From Phaeobacter gallaeciensis (GTDB lineage Bacteria > Pseudomonadota > Alphaproteobacteria > Rhodobacterales > Rhodobacteraceae), in assembly GCF_001678945.1 (NCBI RefSeq), contig NZ_CP015124.1:2022001-2086000 (forward strand): a DNA stretch of 64,000 bases, written 5' to 3'. Every line of letters starts with the position of its first letter. The stretch's first letter is position 1. The notes beneath the pieces are model-generated. The model did not search any database. It was given only the letters and a program-made list of their open reading frames with translations, and was not told the DNA's origin. This document shows positions 35,925-44,244 of the stretch, in pieces. The translations under genes and the position numbers were made by a program.

Positions 35925-36971
35925 TCACGCGGCGGTGTTCAGCGCGCCCCGCAACCACTCTGCGGCATCGAATATGGCTTCATCCGCCTGCGGGATCACC
36001 TTGGTCAGGTTCAGGAAGCCGTGGATCTGCCCCGGATACTGCTTCACCGTGACGGGCACGCCTGCCTTCTCCAGTGCTGCCGCATAGGACAGGCCATCGT
36101 CCCACAGGGGATCATGCCCCGCCACCAGCACGAATCCCTGCGGCTGCCCGGCCAGATGGGTCGACATCAGCGGCGATATCTCGGGCGCCAGACGGTCCTG
36201 ACCTTGGGGAATATACTGATCCATGTACCACTGCATCCGCGGCAGCGACAGCAGCGGGTGATCCTGCAAGGCCTGCACCGAGGCCGAGGTGAGCCGCGCA
36301 TCCACAGCCGGATAGATCAAGAGCTGCGCCCGGGGCAGAGGTTTGCCCGCCTCGGACAGGCTGTGCATCAGGCTGGCCGTCAGATTCGCCCCCGCGCTGT
36401 CGCCCCCGACAGCAATGCGCGCCGGATCGATGCCAAGATCCTCCGCCCGCTCTAGCAAGGCCAGATAGGCGGCCAGCACATCCTGCGCCGCCGCCGGAAA
36501 GGGATGTTTCGGTGCCAAACGGTAGCTGACTGAAACCACCCGCACCCCGGCCCGCGCCGCCAGTTTCGCACAGAGCGCATCATGGGTGTCGATACTGCCC
36601 TGTATCCAGCCACCACCATGCAGGTAGATCAGCGTCGGAAAGCTCTGCGCCCCGTCGCATCCGCCGGGGACATAGACACGCGCAGGCCGGGGACCATCGC
36701 CGCCCGGCAGGGTCATATCGTTTCGCGTAACCGGTTCCCGGCAGGGGGCATCGAATTTTTCCACAAAACCGGCCAGTTGCACTCGGCTTTCCTGGACCGT
36801 CGGCTGGGCTGCGGGATCGCGCACCAGACCAACCAGATCCGCAACCGCCTGCGCCTTGGGGTTGGCCTGCCGCCCATCGACCACAGGCAAGGCCCCGCCA
36901 TAAAGCAGGCGCACCGCGCTCTCGGGCAGCAGCACCCGCAGCAAGGCCCAGATCAACTTCACTTTCTTCAT
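35925..36971 (-). CDS. Alpha/beta hydrolase, hormone-sensitive-lipase type
   Basis: A 348-residue esterase with the HSL oxyanion motif YLHGGGW (about 136-142), nucleophile elbow GGDSAGA (about 208-214), acid in GHDPLWDDG and histidine in QIHGFLNL. The N-terminal 70 residues form a cap with an amphipathic start (KLIWALLRVLLPESAVRLLY). It hydrolyses short-chain esters; the natural substrate is unknown. ATG at 36971 follows GGGGGAT. Confidence 0.9.
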   Translation of the reverse strand: MKKVKLIWALLRVLLPESAVRLLYGGALPVVDGRQANPKAQAVADLVGLVRDPAAQPTVQESRVQLAGFVEKFDAPCREPVTRNDMTLPGGDGPRPARVYVPGGCDGAQSFPTLIYLHGGGWIQGSIDTHDALCAKLAARAGVRVVSVSYRLAPKHPFPAAAQDVLAAYLALLERAEDLGIDPARIAVGGDSAGANLTASLMHSLSEAGKPLPRAQLLIYPAVDARLTSASVQALQDHPLLSLPRMQWYMDQYIPQGQDRLAPEISPLMSTHLAGQPQGFVLVAGHDPLWDDGLSYAAALEKAGVPVTVKQYPGQIHGFLNLTKVIPQADEAIFDAAEWLRGALNTAA

Positions 36972-37084
36972 TGGAAATCCCCCGCACTGAAATCACCTGC
37001 ACCCCGCCAGAATTCACGGCGGAGACAGGGCTACTCTGCGGAGGAGAGGGCAACCGCGCAAGCCACGGCAGGCTGCAGGCACAT

Positions 37085-37116
37085 AAAAGGGCAGAGAGGT
37101 CGCCCCCTCTGCCCTT
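37085..37116 (-). terminator. Rho-independent terminator of the thiolase gene
   Basis: A 10-bp perfect stem, AAGGGCAGAG (37087-37096) with CTCTGCCCTT (37107-37116), ends in TTTTAT on the minus strand, 18 bp after the thiolase stop codon. Confidence 0.8.
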
Positions 37117-37133
37117 CACTCACTGATCCGCGA

Positions 37134-38306
37134 TTAGACCCGTTCGATAGCGATGGCGGTGCCTTCGCCGCCACCGATGCAGATCGCCGCAACACCGCGT
37201 TTCAGCCCGCGTTTTTCCAGCGCATTCAGCAGCGTCACCATGATCCGCGCACCGGAGGCACCGATCGGGTGACCCAGCGCGCAGGCGCCGCCGTTCACAT
37301 TCACCTTGTCGCGGGAAATGCCCAGCTCGTGCATGAAGGCCATGGGCACGACCGCAAAAGCCTCGTTCACTTCCCACAGATCCACATCCTCGACCGACCA
37401 GCCGATCTGTTTCAGCAGTTTCTGGGCCGCCGGAACCGGTGCGGTGGTGAACCATCCTGGTGCCTGCGCGTGGCTGGCGTGGCCCATGATCCGCGCCCGC
37501 ACCGTCAGACCCTTTGCTTCTGCCGCCTCTTCCGAGGCCAGCACCAGCGCCGCCGCCCCGTCCGAAATCGACGAGGCATTCGCTGCGGTCACAGTGCCAT
37601 CCTTGCGGAAGGCCGGTTTCAGGTTCGGAATCTTTTCCGGGCGGGCCGACTGGGGTTGCTCATCGGTGGTAATGACCTGTTCACCACTGCGGGTGTGCAG
37701 CGTGACCGAGGTGATCTCATCCGCAAAAGCACCGGTGCGTTCGGCGTCGAGCGCGTTCGACAACGAGGCCAGCGCGTATTGATCCTGCGCTTCGCGGGTG
37801 AACTGGAACTTCTCGGCGCAATCCTCGGCGAAGGTGCCCATCAGGCGCCCCTTGTCATAGGCATCCTCCAGACCATCGAGGAACATGTGGTCGATGACCT
37901 GCCCGTGACCGATCCGCGCACCCCCGCGCATCTTGGGCAACAGATAGGGCGCATTGCTCATGCTCTCCATACCGCCCGCGATCATCGTGTCGGTGTGACC
38001 AAGAGCGATCTGATCAAAGGCAATCATCGCCGCCTTCATGCCCGATCCGCACATCTTGTTGAGCGTCGTGGCCGGGACCTCTTCGCCCAGACCGCCTGCA
38101 AAACCAGCTTGCCGCGCGGGCGCCTGCCCCTGCCCCGCGGGCAGAACGCAGCCCATCAGAACCTCATCGACGGTGTCGGTTCCGGCCCCGGCGAGCGCTG
38201 CCTTGATCGCGGCGCCACCCAGTTCGGCAGCAGTCACGCCATCGAAAACGCCCTGGAACCCACCCATGGGGGTGCGCGCCGCTCCGGCAATTACAACGTG
38301 TTTCAT
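37134..38306 (-). CDS. Acetyl-CoA C-acyltransferase (thiolase)
   Basis: A 390-residue thiolase, the usual length. The acyl-accepting cysteine is in NKMCGSGMKA (about 88), the catalytic histidine in GACALGHPIGASG (about 346) and the second cysteine in CIGGGEG near the C-terminus. It makes or splits acetoacetyl-CoA or 3-ketoacyl-CoA. The absence of neighbouring beta-oxidation or PHB genes leaves the direction open. ATG at 38306 follows GGAGGAAAA; an upstream in-frame ATG is poorer. Confidence 0.93.
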   Translation of the reverse strand: MKHVVIAGAARTPMGGFQGVFDGVTAAELGGAAIKAALAGAGTDTVDEVLMGCVLPAGQGQAPARQAGFAGGLGEEVPATTLNKMCGSGMKAAMIAFDQIALGHTDTMIAGGMESMSNAPYLLPKMRGGARIGHGQVIDHMFLDGLEDAYDKGRLMGTFAEDCAEKFQFTREAQDQYALASLSNALDAERTGAFADEITSVTLHTRSGEQVITTDEQPQSARPEKIPNLKPAFRKDGTVTAANASSISDGAAALVLASEEAAEAKGLTVRARIMGHASHAQAPGWFTTAPVPAAQKLLKQIGWSVEDVDLWEVNEAFAVVPMAFMHELGISRDKVNVNGGACALGHPIGASGARIMVTLLNALEKRGLKRGVAAICIGGGEGTAIAIERV

Positions 38307-38403
38307 GAAATTTTCCTCCAATCGTCGAAATTATCCATACAGAATGCTAAGGTTTGAGGTCTAGAGTCAGTGTGAAGTACAGAGAGACCCTCGGGGAACA
38401 AAC

Positions 38404-38748
38404 ATGAGCTTATCCAGTACGGTAACGGACGGTGCGCAGATCGTCACAGTGAATGCGGAGCGGATCGACGCGGCCATCGCGATTCGGTTCAAGGAAGACA
38501 TGCGCTCTGCCACCGAAAGCGGACCCGACCGCGTGATCCTGGACCTGTCCGAGGTCCAGTTCATCGATTCCAGCGGTCTTGGCGCCATTGTCGCAGCCAT
38601 GAAACAGCTTGGCAGCGGTCGCCGCCTTGATCTGGCTGGCCCGACCCCGATGGTGGAAAAGGTTTTCCGCCTCACCCGGATGGACACGATTTTCGATCTA
38701 TATGGCTCGCTGACCGAAGCGATGTCTGAACCCAAAGTCGGCACGTGA
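38404..38748 (+). CDS. STAS-domain anti-sigma factor antagonist (RsbV/SpoIIAA-like)
   Basis: A 114-residue single STAS domain. The phosphorylatable serine lies in VQFIDSSGLGAIVAAM (about 56-57). In partner switching the unphosphorylated form binds the anti-sigma kinase and frees its target. The kinase-like partner follows 36 bp downstream. No sigma factor, response-regulator antagonist or PP2C phosphatase is encoded nearby. Confidence 0.9.
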   Translation: MSLSSTVTDGAQIVTVNAERIDAAIAIRFKEDMRSATESGPDRVILDLSEVQFIDSSGLGAIVAAMKQLGSGRRLDLAGPTPMVEKVFRLTRMDTIFDLYGSLTEAMSEPKVGT

Positions 38749-38784
38749 TTCCGTATATGATCCTCCGCGCAAAGCGAGAAACGA

Positions 38785-39222
38785 ATGGTTGAAACCTTTG
38801 CCTGCTCGTTCACGGCAACAGAGCTTGATGCCCGGTCCGGCATTACGCAGGTTGTGAAACGGCTGCGCGGACTGGGCATCCCCGAGTTGCGGGTCGATGA
38901 AGTCCAGATCGCGCTGGCCGAAGCCGTGAACAATGTGGTCGAGCACGCTTATGCGGGCAAGACCCCGGGAGACGTGCGGATCCGCTGTTCCCTGGAACCT
39001 GAGCGTCTGTGGATCAATATCACCGATGCCGGAGCCCCCTTCCCCGAAGGCGAACTGCCCGAAGGCAAGCCTGCAAATCTGGATGTGGCGCCGGAAGATC
39101 TCCCCGAAGGTGGCTTTGGCTGGTTTCTGATCCGGGAGCTGACAAGCGACATCCACTATGAACGCAGCGCCGGCAACAACCAGCTGTCCTTGTGTTTCGA
39201 AATTCAGGTGACCCGGGCCTGA
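38785..39222 (+). CDS. Anti-sigma-type serine kinase (RsbW/SpoIIAB-like ATPase)
   Basis: A 145-residue GHKL-fold ATPase with the N-box QIALAEAVNNVVEHAYAG (about 52-69), the G1-type DAGAPFPEG and a G2-like GGFGWFLIRELTSDI. It presumably binds and phosphorylates the STAS protein encoded just upstream and sequesters an unknown third partner. Co-orientation and the short gap support one transcript. Confidence 0.88.
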   Translation: MVETFACSFTATELDARSGITQVVKRLRGLGIPELRVDEVQIALAEAVNNVVEHAYAGKTPGDVRIRCSLEPERLWINITDAGAPFPEGELPEGKPANLDVAPEDLPEGGFGWFLIRELTSDIHYERSAGNNQLSLCFEIQVTRA

Positions 39223-39665
39223 CCCCCGTTACCTGCCCCCTGTTTTGATCTGGTACCGACCTGTCGCTGTACCAGCGGCAGAGCTTTTATTGCTCCAAAC
39301 CCGTATTTTCTAAAGCGTCCTGCCAATAGCACGCCGAGTGCGCCGAAGGGGTGGCTCCGGACTTCGCCGCAATTGCGCCACATATTTACCCCTAAATCGC
39401 CTGTAAAGTGTGCTTTCTGTTACATCATAAGCTTTTGATAGCTGTCCCTGGCGCTACGTTCCACTGCCCCCATCGTGCATGTTGCGCCGGGGAACATCCT
39501 CTCCCCTTCCACTGCATGCATGGAAATCTCAGCCCCGGTTTTGCACCGCTACCGGCAATGGCCGTCTTTTGATGCGCCGAAGACGCGACAAGCATGGATG
39601 CCTTTCGCATTGCCTTCGGCGGCGAAGCCACTAGTGTTTCGCTGCTAGTCAAGAGGGAGAGGCAT
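39223..39665. other. 443-bp region without a recognisable gene
   Basis: No frame with coding character or ribosome-binding site is visible. The region holds a CTGGTAC/GTACCAG inverted repeat (39250-39256 with 39269-39275) shortly after the anti-sigma kinase gene, and a less GC-rich middle part. The last 10 bases carry the GAGGGAGAGG ribosome-binding site of the downstream gene. It may contain an unmodelled small RNA or a long leader. Confidence 0.5.
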
Positions 39666-41243
39666 ATGCGCGATTTTCAACAACCCGGACGCTCTGCGGT
39701 CTTTGCACAGAACGGTATCTGCGCCACATCGCACCCCCTTGCGGCCGGTGCCGCCATCGACATTCTGAAACGCGGCGGCAACGCCATGGATGCGGCCATC
39801 GCTGGGGCGGTTCTGCTCGGCATTTGCGAGCCGCAGATGACCGGGATCGGCGGCGATTGCTTTGTGCTTTATACCCGTCCTGGCAGCGATGAAATTCACG
39901 CGCTGAACGGGTCCGGCCGGGCACCTGCCGCCGCCAATGCCGCAGATCTGCGCGCCGAAGGGCTGAGCGCCGTGCCGCTGCGCAGCCCGCATGCGGTTAC
40001 CGTGCCGGGCGCCATCGACGCCTTTTGCCACCTGTCGCAGACCGAAGGCAAACTGGGCCTTGATGCGATCCTGTCCCCCGCAATCCACTATGCCGAAACC
40101 GGCGTTCCGGTAGCGCCGCGTGTTGCCTTTGACTGGGCCAATGACGCGGACACCCTGCAGGGCGCGGCCCGCGACAGCTATCTTATCGGGGGCAAGGTCC
40201 CGACCGTTGGGCAGATCTTCCGCGCCCCGGGCCAGGCCGAAGTTCTGCGCCGGATCGCCAAGGACGGTCGCGATGCCTTTTACACCGGTGAAATCGCCGA
40301 AGACATGGTTGCCGCGCTCAACGCGCTTGGCGGCGTGCACACGGTTGATGATTTCGCCGCTACCGCCTGCATGTCGGTGACGCCGGTTTCCGGCGATTAC
40401 AAAGGCACCGATCTGGTCGAGCATCCGCCGAACGGTCAGGGTGCGACCGCCATCCTGATGCTGAATATCCTGAAACATTTCGACATCGCGGGCATGGACC
40501 CCTTTGGCGCCGAACGCGCCCATATCGAGGCCGAAGCCGCCAAGCTGGCCTATGATGCCCGCAACCGCTTCATCGCCGATGCCGATCACACCACCCGGCT
40601 GGACCACATGCTGGCGCCCGAAACCGCGGCCAAACTGGCCGCACTGATCGATCCGAAACGCGCCATGGCCGCCGCCGCCCCGCTGAGCGAGGCCGTGCAC
40701 AAGGATACGATCTATATCACCGTGGTCGACAAGGACCGCATGGCCGTGTCGCTGATCTACTCGATCTTCCACGGCTTTGGCTCGGGCATCGCCTCGGACA
40801 AATTCGGCATCCTGCTGCAGAACCGGGGCGCCGGTTTCACCCTGGAAGAAGGCCACGCCAACGAATTGGGCGGAGGCAAACGGCCGATGCATACGATCAT
40901 CCCCGGAATGCTGCGCCAGAACGGGCGTGTGACGATGCCTTTCGGTGTGATGGGCGGTGCCTATCAGCCCAATGGCCACGCGCGTTTCGTCTCAAACCTT
41001 ACCGATTTCGGCATGGAGCCGCAGGCCGCCATGGACGCACCGCGTAGCTTCTCGGACGCAGGTGTCATGAAGGTCGAGCGTGGCTATTCCGACAAGGTGC
41101 GTCAGGAGCTGACCGAGATGGGCCACAAGGTGGAGATCCCCGAAACCGCGATTGGCGGCTCGCAGGGCATTCGCATCCACGATGGCGATCTGCTGGAAGG
41201 CGCCAGCGATCCGCGCAAGGATGGCTGCGCGCTCGGCTACTGA
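39666..41243 (+). CDS. Gamma-glutamyltransferase-family (Ntn) hydrolase
   Basis: A 525-residue GGT-superfamily protein. The N-terminal GNAMDAAIAGAVLLGICEPQMTGIGGDCF matches the family, and autocleavage should occur before the threonine of DTIYITVVD. Aligned with the canonical TTHYSVVD, the nucleophilic Thr is kept but the next Thr-His are Ile-Tyr. No export signal is visible, unlike periplasmic GGT, so a cytoplasmic amidohydrolase (HpxW-like) is as likely as a glutathione enzyme. ATG at 39666 has the best ribosome-binding site. Confidence 0.85.
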   Translation: MRDFQQPGRSAVFAQNGICATSHPLAAGAAIDILKRGGNAMDAAIAGAVLLGICEPQMTGIGGDCFVLYTRPGSDEIHALNGSGRAPAAANAADLRAEGLSAVPLRSPHAVTVPGAIDAFCHLSQTEGKLGLDAILSPAIHYAETGVPVAPRVAFDWANDADTLQGAARDSYLIGGKVPTVGQIFRAPGQAEVLRRIAKDGRDAFYTGEIAEDMVAALNALGGVHTVDDFAATACMSVTPVSGDYKGTDLVEHPPNGQGATAILMLNILKHFDIAGMDPFGAERAHIEAEAAKLAYDARNRFIADADHTTRLDHMLAPETAAKLAALIDPKRAMAAAAPLSEAVHKDTIYITVVDKDRMAVSLIYSIFHGFGSGIASDKFGILLQNRGAGFTLEEGHANELGGGKRPMHTIIPGMLRQNGRVTMPFGVMGGAYQPNGHARFVSNLTDFGMEPQAAMDAPRSFSDAGVMKVERGYSDKVRQELTEMGHKVEIPETAIGGSQGIRIHDGDLLEGASDPRKDGCALGY

Positions 41244-41253
41244 TCGGGCATCA

Positions 41254-41292
41254 CCGGTGCTTCGCTGCAGCAAAGGCGCAGCGGGGCACCGG
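41254..41292. terminator. Strong hairpin between convergent genes
   Basis: A 15-bp stem (CCGGTGCTTCGCTGC with GCAGCGGGGCACCGG, two G-U pairs) encloses a 9-nt loop between the GGT-family gene and hspQ. There is no T-run, so termination is only suggested by its location. Confidence 0.4.
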
Positions 41293-41306
41293 ACGCGATC
41301 CGGCGA

Positions 41307-41633
41307 TCAGTTCAGCTGGTATTGCAGGGAATAGGCCGCGCCGTCGAATTTGCCGAACATTTCCGACAGATCCGGATGGCTGATCGGTTCACCGGAATAG
41401 TCCGCAACCAGATTCTGCTCGGACACATAGGCCACGTAATAGGTCTGATCGTTTTCGGCCAGCAGATGATAGAAGGGTTGATCCTTCACCGGCCTGCTTT
41501 CTTCGGGAATGGATTCGTACCATTCCTCGGTATTTGCAAAGGCTGGATCGACGTCAAACACCACCCCGCGGAAGGGATGCTTCCGGTGGCGGACGACCTG
41601 GCCCAGGTTATATTTTGCGCGCGTTCTCAACAT
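41307..41633 (-). CDS. hspQ: Heat shock protein HspQ
   Basis: A 108-residue YccV/HspQ domain protein: YNLGQVVRHRKHPFRGVVFDVDPAFANTEEW in its first third (in two parts), QPFYHLLAENDQTYYVAYVSEQNL after. In E. coli HspQ is a small heat-shock protein that modulates Lon specificity and hemimethylated-DNA responses. ATG at 41633 is where homology begins; an in-frame start 22 codons earlier is not supported. Confidence 0.9.
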   Translation of the reverse strand: MLRTRAKYNLGQVVRHRKHPFRGVVFDVDPAFANTEEWYESIPEESRPVKDQPFYHLLAENDQTYYVAYVSEQNLVADYSGEPISHPDLSEMFGKFDGAAYSLQYQLN

Positions 41634-41718
41634 GGTCTTGCTGCCCCCGTCTTTTGTTACTAACGCGGATGCGCGGCAGATGTCCAACTCTTGAGGCAAA
41701 TTTTCGAGGAAACAGACT

Positions 41719-42606
41719 GTGAACCTTGCTCTGACAGTGCTTGAAATCGTGGCCCCCGTCTTCCTGCTTGCCGGGGTCGGGTTCGCTTGGGTGCGGCTTG
41801 GATTTGAGTATCGGATTCAATTTGTTACCCGTCTGGCCATGACGCTGGCGGTGCCCTGCCTGATCTTCACGGCGCTGATGAAAACCGAGCTGGACAAGGC
41901 CGCGATCGGCTGGTTCGTGCTGGCTGCCCTTGCCGGGCATGCGCTGCTGGCATTGGCAGGCGCAGCACTGGTGCGCGTGATGCAGCTGGAGCGGCGCAGC
42001 TATCTGGCGCCCTTCATTTTCGGCAATACCGGCAACCTTGGCATTCCGCTGTCGCTCTTTGCCTTTGGCGAGGCGGGCCTTGGCTATGCGGTAGCGATGC
42101 TCGCGGTTTCTGCAGTGCTGTCCTTCACCTTTGGCATCTATCTGGTCGCCGGTGAAGGCGGCGGCGGCAAGGCGCTGCGTGAACCGATGGTCTGGGCCAC
42201 GCTTCTGGGGGCACTCTTTCTGTGGCAGGGCTGGCAGACGCCGCAATTCCTGACCAATGCGCTGGATCTGATCGGGCAAATGGCAATTCCACTGATGCTG
42301 ATCACCCTTGGCGTTGCGGTAGCGCGGCTGACACCGGGCAAGACCGGGCTTGCCGTGTTACTGTCGCTGATCAAGGTCACGCTCAGCGCGGCCATCGGCT
42401 GGGGGCTGGGGCTGGCATTCGGGCTCGATTACACGGCATTCGGCGTTCTGGTGCTGCAGCTGGCAACGCCCGTGGCGGTGACTTCTTACCTGCTGGCCGA
42501 AAAATTCGAAGCCGATGCGCAGGCGGTTGCTGGCATGGTGGTGGTTTCCACGCTGATGTCCGTTGCAGCTCTGCCTCTCCTGCTGTCCCTGCTTCTGGAA
42601 TTGTGA
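41719..42606 (+). CDS. AEC (auxin efflux carrier)-family transporter
   Basis: A 295-residue inner-membrane protein with eight to ten hydrophobic helices and the AEC hallmarks GNTGNLGIPLSLFAFGEAGL (about 96-115) and AIPLMLITLGVAVARL. Bacterial AEC proteins carry organic acids such as malonate or malate; the substrate here is unknown. It is divergent from hspQ. Confidence 0.9.
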   Translation: MNLALTVLEIVAPVFLLAGVGFAWVRLGFEYRIQFVTRLAMTLAVPCLIFTALMKTELDKAAIGWFVLAALAGHALLALAGAALVRVMQLERRSYLAPFIFGNTGNLGIPLSLFAFGEAGLGYAVAMLAVSAVLSFTFGIYLVAGEGGGGKALREPMVWATLLGALFLWQGWQTPQFLTNALDLIGQMAIPLMLITLGVAVARLTPGKTGLAVLLSLIKVTLSAAIGWGLGLAFGLDYTAFGVLVLQLATPVAVTSYLLAEKFEADAQAVAGMVVVSTLMSVAALPLLLSLLLEL

Positions 42607-42662
42607 TTTCATCCACAGGCGCAATTCGCTAGACTGCCGCCAAAATAAAAAAGGCAGAGGCA

Positions 42663-43250
42663 ATGAGCAGAATCATCGTCGCCCTGATCCTCCTGTTGGC
42701 GGTTGCCTCCTGTGGGGGTGGGTACAAGTCCCCGCCGCGCAATCTTGATAATGCCTGCAGCATTATCAAACAGCGGCCTGAATACCTGAAAGCCTTCCGC
42801 GCGACCGAACGGCGCTGGGGTGTTCCAGTGCACGTGCAGATGGCCACAATCTATCACGAGAGCCGTTTTGACGGCGATGCCCGCACGCCGCACAACTATC
42901 TTCTGGGCGTCATCCCGATGGGCCGCCAGTCCAGCGCCTATGGCTACAGCCAAGCCCTGGACGGCACCTGGGACGATTACCGGCGCGACACAGGACGCCG
43001 TCGGGCCAAGCGCGACCGGATCAAGGATGCCGCGGATTTCATGGGCTGGTACATGAACAAGAGCCGCGAAAAGAACGGCATCGCGCTTTATGATGCCCGC
43101 AATCAGTATCTTGCCTATCACGAAGGGCACAGCGGCTATGCCCGCGGCAGCTACCGTGCGAAATCCTGGCTGATGCGGGTGGCGAGCAAGGTGGAATCTC
43201 GCTCCTTGATGTATCAGGCGCAACTGGCCACCTGCCGTAAGTTCCGCTGA
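42663..43250 (+). CDS. Lytic transglycosylase lipoprotein (SLT domain)
   Basis: A 195-residue protein with a lipoprotein signal (LLLAVASC, lipidated Cys17). The catalytic glutamate is in YHESRFDGDA (about 65), and the family motif YGYSQALDGTWDDYRRDTG and NQYLAYHEGHSGYARGSY follow. It cleaves peptidoglycan between MurNAc and GlcNAc, releasing anhydro-muropeptides, from the inner face of the outer membrane. It is small, a single catalytic domain without accessory parts. Confidence 0.9.
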   Translation: MSRIIVALILLLAVASCGGGYKSPPRNLDNACSIIKQRPEYLKAFRATERRWGVPVHVQMATIYHESRFDGDARTPHNYLLGVIPMGRQSSAYGYSQALDGTWDDYRRDTGRRRAKRDRIKDAADFMGWYMNKSREKNGIALYDARNQYLAYHEGHSGYARGSYRAKSWLMRVASKVESRSLMYQAQLATCRKFR

Positions 43251-43318
43251 CCCTCCGGGCACGTGCCACAACGAATTGGTTCCCGTCCGGGCTGCCCCAG
43301 GGAAACGCTTAGGGGGCA

Positions 43319-43519
43319 CTCCCGCCAGTCTCGAACCCTTCTGCGAAGGCCCTCCCCCGTTGGGCCCGGCACCGCCTGACGGCGGTGCGACCCGCGCCAC
43401 GGGCGCCAGTGTTCCACGGAATGTTCAGATATCACCGAGCGCGCCACGCCTTGGCGTGGCGCCCGGCCCAACACCGCCAAGGGGTTCGGGCAAAGCCCGG
43501 GCACCTGCGGGGGCGGGAG
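43319..43519. repeat. Dispersed GC-rich palindromic mosaic, copy B
   Basis: Bounded by CTCCCGCC (43319) and GCGGGAG (43513-43519). It contains the hairpins GCACCGCC/GGCGGTGC with a TGAC loop (43369-43388) and GCGCCACGCC/GGCGTGGCGC (43441-43462), each followed or preceded by a TTGGGCC or GGCCCAA word as in copy A. It fills the 324-bp gap between the transglycosylase and lolA; I see no gene there. Confidence 0.65.
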
Positions 43520-43574
43520 CATTCAGCTGTATGATTGACGGCCTACCGGCTGCCGAGGTCAGACTCTACAGTAG

Positions 43575-44165
43575 TCAGCGGGATCCGCTGCCTGCGCCCG
43601 TGGTGAAGAGGAAGGAGGATAGCTTGCCCCCGGTTTCCAGAGCGCCCAGAACCACCGTCGTGCGGCCCCCGGCGCTGTCATGCACAACCCATTTGCGCAA
43701 TTCGACCGGGTCATCGGTGAACATCAGCTCCAGCCCGCCGTATTCGGGGTTCTCCGGGTCCTGCGCCTGAAGGATCGTTGTCGTTCCGTCGAACTGATGG
43801 CCCACAACCATATCGGCCTGTCCCAGATCCACAGTTTTGGCCAGGATGATCGACAGCGGCGTACGCTTCAGCGGATAAGTCTCCGGCGGCTGGTTCGATT
43901 TCGGATCGTGGATCACCACCGACCCGGCCCCGGCCACCACCGTGGCGCCATTTTCGCCATCATATTCGAACCGCATCCGGCCCGGCCGATGGATATACAG
44001 CTTGCCAGTGGACAGCGTGCCATCATCGTTGATCTGGGTAAAACTGGCTTCGGCCGTGGTCATGGCGTTCAGGTAAGCCGACAGTTCCGACAGGCTCAGC
44101 TTCTCTGCCGCCCAGGCAGCAGGGGCACACAGGATCAGCGCCGCGACAAGTGCAATCTGTTTCAT
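43575..44165 (-). CDS. lolA: Outer-membrane lipoprotein carrier protein LolA
   Basis: A 196-residue periplasmic protein with a Sec signal peptide (QIALVAALILCAPAAWA, cut near residue 19). The LolA blocks TAEASFTQINDDGTLSTGKLYIHRPGRMRFEY (in two parts) and YPLKRTPLSIIL are present. It ferries lipoproteins from LolCDE to the outer membrane. It follows ftsK on the same strand, an order often seen in alphaproteobacteria. Confidence 0.93.
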   Translation of the reverse strand: MKQIALVAALILCAPAAWAAEKLSLSELSAYLNAMTTAEASFTQINDDGTLSTGKLYIHRPGRMRFEYDGENGATVVAGAGSVVIHDPKSNQPPETYPLKRTPLSIILAKTVDLGQADMVVGHQFDGTTTILQAQDPENPEYGGLELMFTDDPVELRKWVVHDSAGGRTTVVLGALETGGKLSSFLFTTGAGSGSR

Positions 44166-44244
44166 GACCCTTAGATAAGCCCTGACTGTGGAAAAGGAAG
44201 AGCCACCCGCCGCTGCGGGAGACCCTGCGCACCCATCCGCCGAT

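Noticed and set aside
39250-39275. tRNA- or riboswitch-like fold after the anti-sigma kinase
   Set aside because: Only one 7-bp dyad; no T-loop, anticodon arm or riboswitch core could be matched.
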